64,000 nt of DNA from Bin55 sp965203735 (GTDB lineage: Bacteria; Pseudomonadota; Gammaproteobacteria; Pseudomonadales; Azotimanducaceae): the NCBI GenBank assembly GCA_965203735.1, contig OZ241909.1:3224001-3288000 (forward strand), written 5' to 3'. A program made the translations under genes and the position numbers. Of this stretch, positions 62,114 through 64,000 are shown piece after piece. The notes beneath the pieces were generated by a model. It had not been told where the DNA came from. It searched no databases and saw only the letters and a list, made by a program, of their open reading frames with translations. How positions within the stretch are numbered: the stretch's first letter is position 1; each line of letters starts with the position of its first letter.

Positions 62114-63262
62114 CTAAGGTATCTGGTCGCTCATATTGCTTCCATCGCAGTAGGTAATCTCAAGCCCGCTCTTACGTGTTCGATAAGGTTGACGAACTCT
62201 CGGACTTACCACGAAATTCTTCCCAATCGGATAGTGCTTTCTAAATTCCTCGAAAGTGCTAGCGGACGCTCTGTCAACGTCAATCTTGCATTCTACGATG
62301 TGGTGTGTGTCTCGTTTGGTTCTGACAACAAAATCGATTTCTCTGGCGGATCTATCCTTCCAGTACAAGATACTCGCTGGTGGAAACTTTGTACACAGAG
62401 TATCGAGAACCAAGTGTTCCCAGAGCAGTCCTCTATCTTCGGGTCGTAACACGTCCCAACCCTTCTCGTAGGTGACGAAACCAGTGTCGAAGGCGTAGCA
62501 TTTCGGTTGCTTGACTATTTCCCTTTTGCTACTACCATGCAATGGACGAACAATGCGCATTAGATATGCGAACTGCAGTGATTCTAGGTAGCTGTTGACC
62601 GTTGGTCGCGACAATCCAGATTCTCGGGCAAGTTTCGTAACGTCGAGCTGACCGCCGCTCTGCCGCAAGAGTATCCCAATGAGGCTTAGGAAACCAGTTC
62701 GATTTCTTACGCGGAACAGCTCTTGAATGTCTCGGGCATACACGCTGTCTATCCACTCAGAAAAGAATTCAGAGTCTTTGTTAGACGCAAGCAGTGCTTC
62801 TGGAAGTCCGCCGTGAAGCAATCGCCTATCTAGATCTTGAATTTCAAATATGGATTGACACTCTTGCCACAAAACAGGCGTGAGGTGTACAACATGCTTT
62901 CGCCCGGTAAGCGAATCCCGAAATTTGCGAGACGCAGCAAGTGTTGAAGATCCGGTTGCCACTATTTTGAGACTAGGAAACTCGTCTGAGGCGATTTTGA
63001 GTACCAAGCTCGGATCATCTAGACGATGCACTTCATCAAGGACAATGACCCCGTCAGAGGGCAACGAATCTAGAAAAAATTCTGGGTCCTCTATCTCTCT
63101 GCGAACAGACGGAAGATCACAGTTCTTGTAAATCAGGTTGATAGGACTGAGCATTCTGGCGAGTGTTGTTTTTCCTACTCGACGCACACCTGAGAGCCAG
63201 ACGATAGAACGCCGAGTCCAGGCGGTCTCAATCTTCCGCAACCAAAATGGCCTTGAAATCAT
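62114..63262 (-). CDS. AAA ATPase with DUF4143 domain
   Basis: The 382-residue protein has a P-loop GVRRVGKTTLARML, Walker B DGVIVLDEVHRL and sensor IVATGSSTLAA in the first half. A DUF4143 winged-helix region follows, and then a restriction-endonuclease-like core (YWKDRSAREIDFVV, HHIVECKID). Such proteins are common, mobile and poorly understood; some are linked to toxin-antitoxin or defence islands. It starts directly next to a repeat-rich operator, which suggests autoregulation. A GC-poor leader region follows toward the RloB-like gene. Confidence 0.85.
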   Translation of the reverse strand: MISRPFWLRKIETAWTRRSIVWLSGVRRVGKTTLARMLSPINLIYKNCDLPSVRREIEDPEFFLDSLPSDGVIVLDEVHRLDDPSLVLKIASDEFPSLKIVATGSSTLAASRKFRDSLTGRKHVVHLTPVLWQECQSIFEIQDLDRRLLHGGLPEALLASNKDSEFFSEWIDSVYARDIQELFRVRNRTGFLSLIGILLRQSGGQLDVTKLARESGLSRPTVNSYLESLQFAYLMRIVRPLHGSSKREIVKQPKCYAFDTGFVTYEKGWDVLRPEDRGLLWEHLVLDTLCTKFPPASILYWKDRSAREIDFVVRTKRDTHHIVECKIDVDRASASTFEEFRKHYPIGKNFVVSPRVRQPYRTRKSGLEITYCDGSNMSDQIP

Positions 63263-63270
63263 AAGTTAAT

Positions 63271-63316
63271 TTTACATTTAGACGACCAAATGTAAATTAT
63301 GTTTTACATCTAGACG
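63271..63316 (-). promoter_or_regulatory. Operator-like repeats at the DUF4143 ATPase start
   Basis: TTTACATTTAGACG (63271-63284) recurs as TTTACATCTAGACG (63303-63316), 13 of 14 identical, 32 nt apart. TTTACATTT and AAATGTAAA (63271-63296) also form a perfect inverted repeat. The set begins 8 nt before the ATPase start. Autoregulation is an inference. Confidence 0.55.
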
Positions 63317-63490
63317 GCTCCGATCAATAATTTGTGGCGAACAGTGCTTTTTTGGCTACATCTGGATTACACCTTAAGGATTTGACGAGAACCTGGTCTA
63401 GCAACTCGTCAAGAATCTTGTGAGACAAATTGCATTGCTTGAGTTCCAAATTACTCAGTCATTCGATGGGACAGGATGTTCGGACTATCC

Positions 63491-64000
63491 CTACGGGGAT
63501 TGTCGCCGTCTGCCAACTCGAAGAAACTCTGTCAATTCATGCACAGTTGTAGAAGGATTGCCAAACGGTGTGCGTTCTTCCAGTCTTCGAGCGAGTAATG
63601 TGCGCGCTCGGTTCACCGCTTCATTGTGCTGGTACTCTATTGCTGCCTCGTCGGTGAATCTCTTCCTGTGTTCGAAGCTTGGAAACCACGTGCGGAGCTT
63701 CCGTCGGCATTCTTCACGCGTGGTCGGTCCATCTTGAAACTCGTAGTGTAGGACAGCCCAAAGTTCGAATGACGGGTTAGAAATGGCTATGTGAATTTTC
63801 TGGGTCCTAGCTAATTGGACAGCTTCCTGAAAGCGTGCGTGCTCATCCCGGTCAAACATCGCCCAGAACGAGTCAAACTCGGCATCAGGGTCGCGTCTTG
63901 ACATCTCTCGCTCCAAAACCGCACGCTCGACCACCCGTCGCGGATCTTGCCCTAAGGGAATAGGATGTAAGACCGATTTCTCAGATCCATGTATTCGACA
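63491..64000 (-). CDS. rloB: RloB-like protein (5' part cut by window edge)
   Basis: The minus frame is open from the right edge to a stop at 63491, at least 169 residues, so the N-terminus lies outside. It contains FWAMFDRDEHARFQEAVQLA, then IAISNPSFELWAVLHYEFQD, the core of RloB/TOPRIM-like proteins. These typically sit next to RloA, an SMC-like AAA ATPase, in anti-phage or restriction-linked loci; the rloA gene would lie to the right. The internal GTG at 63934 is probably not the start because the frame stays open beyond it. Confidence 0.75.
   Translation of the reverse strand, partial: CRIHGSEKSVLHPIPLGQDPRRVVERAVLEREMSRRDPDAEFDSFWAMFDRDEHARFQEAVQLARTQKIHIAISNPSFELWAVLHYEFQDGPTTREECRRKLRTWFPSFEHRKRFTDEAAIEYQHNEAVNRARTLLARRLEERTPFGNPSTTVHELTEFLRVGRRRQSP

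Noticed and set aside
1..64000. CRISPR arrays, rRNA genes, prophage modules and riboswitches
   Set aside because: I looked for spaced direct repeats, rRNA-like stretches, phage structural genes and known riboswitch cores and saw none.

Overview
The window reads as a chromosomal segment of a gammaproteobacterium of moderate GC content, probably uncultured and aquatic. This rests on the housekeeping set (proteobacterial-type gshA, pckA, hslR, nudE, cysQ, acpH, dsbB, dsbC, mpl, apaG, aroQ, accB, tRNA-Phe), on the neighbourhood gshA-pckA-hslR-nudE-cysQ, and on many secreted or periplasmic enzymes. No genus can be named from sequence alone. Coding density is high and most genes are ordinary chromosomal ones. 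The clear accessory regions are the left end (1-14 kb), the 34-47 kb block and the right edge. REGION 1 (1-11.0 kb, minus strand, read right to left) is a ribosomal-peptide-type biosynthetic operon of the NHLP/TOMM class. Its order is: short membrane-fusion protein, C39-peptidase ABC exporter, second NHLM-type ABC exporter, a 434-residue protein with a nitrile-hydratase-type leader fused to a terpene-cyclase-like alpha-toroid, an AlkB-like diiron membrane oxygenase fused to a GlnE-like adenylyltransferase domain, and a fused ThiF-like/YcaO cyclodehydratase cut by the left edge. The genes are tightly packed, with several overlaps or near-overlaps. No ordinary small precursor peptide is visible, so the leader-toroid protein is the best candidate substrate. 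This is the most unusual system in the window. A Cache-HAMP-PP2C-STAS signalling protein (11.4-14.0 kb) and a DsbC-like isomerase follow on the same strand. REGION 2 (15-20 kb) holds a luciferase-like flavin monooxygenase and then an operon of ECF sigma factor, single-pass anti-sigma-like protein and two related secreted PDZ proteins. REGION 3 (20-29.6 kb) is core metabolism: an ABC-F ATPase whose reading frame seems to need a CTG start, dsbB, acpH, gshA, pckA and hslR on minus, then nudE, cysQ, a PanE-like reductase and thpR on plus. REGION 4 (29.6-47 kb) holds a RhuM-Fic protein, a thioredoxin-like protein, a beta-lactamase-fold hydrolase, a PQQ-type dehydrogenase, a PhoX-like protein and a 1259-residue lipoprotein joining FG-GAP/ASPIC repeats to a vanadium haloperoxidase. 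Next comes a decayed tandem duplication: two small outer-membrane-barrel paralogues, one intact and one broken beta-propeller gene, and a broken copy of the haloperoxidase 5' end, with an IS110-family element inserted. REGION 5 (47-62 kb) holds two paralogous membrane-anchored alpha/beta hydrolases, tRNA-Phe, accB-aroQ without accC, a PCu(A)C copper chaperone, a membrane pyrophosphatase convergent with PPi-dependent phosphofructokinase, mpl, a cyclase-family hydrolase, apaG, a complete TRAP transporter and an acyltransferase. The right edge (62-64 kb) carries an AAA/DUF4143 ATPase with a repeat-rich operator and the 3' part of an RloB-like defence gene.
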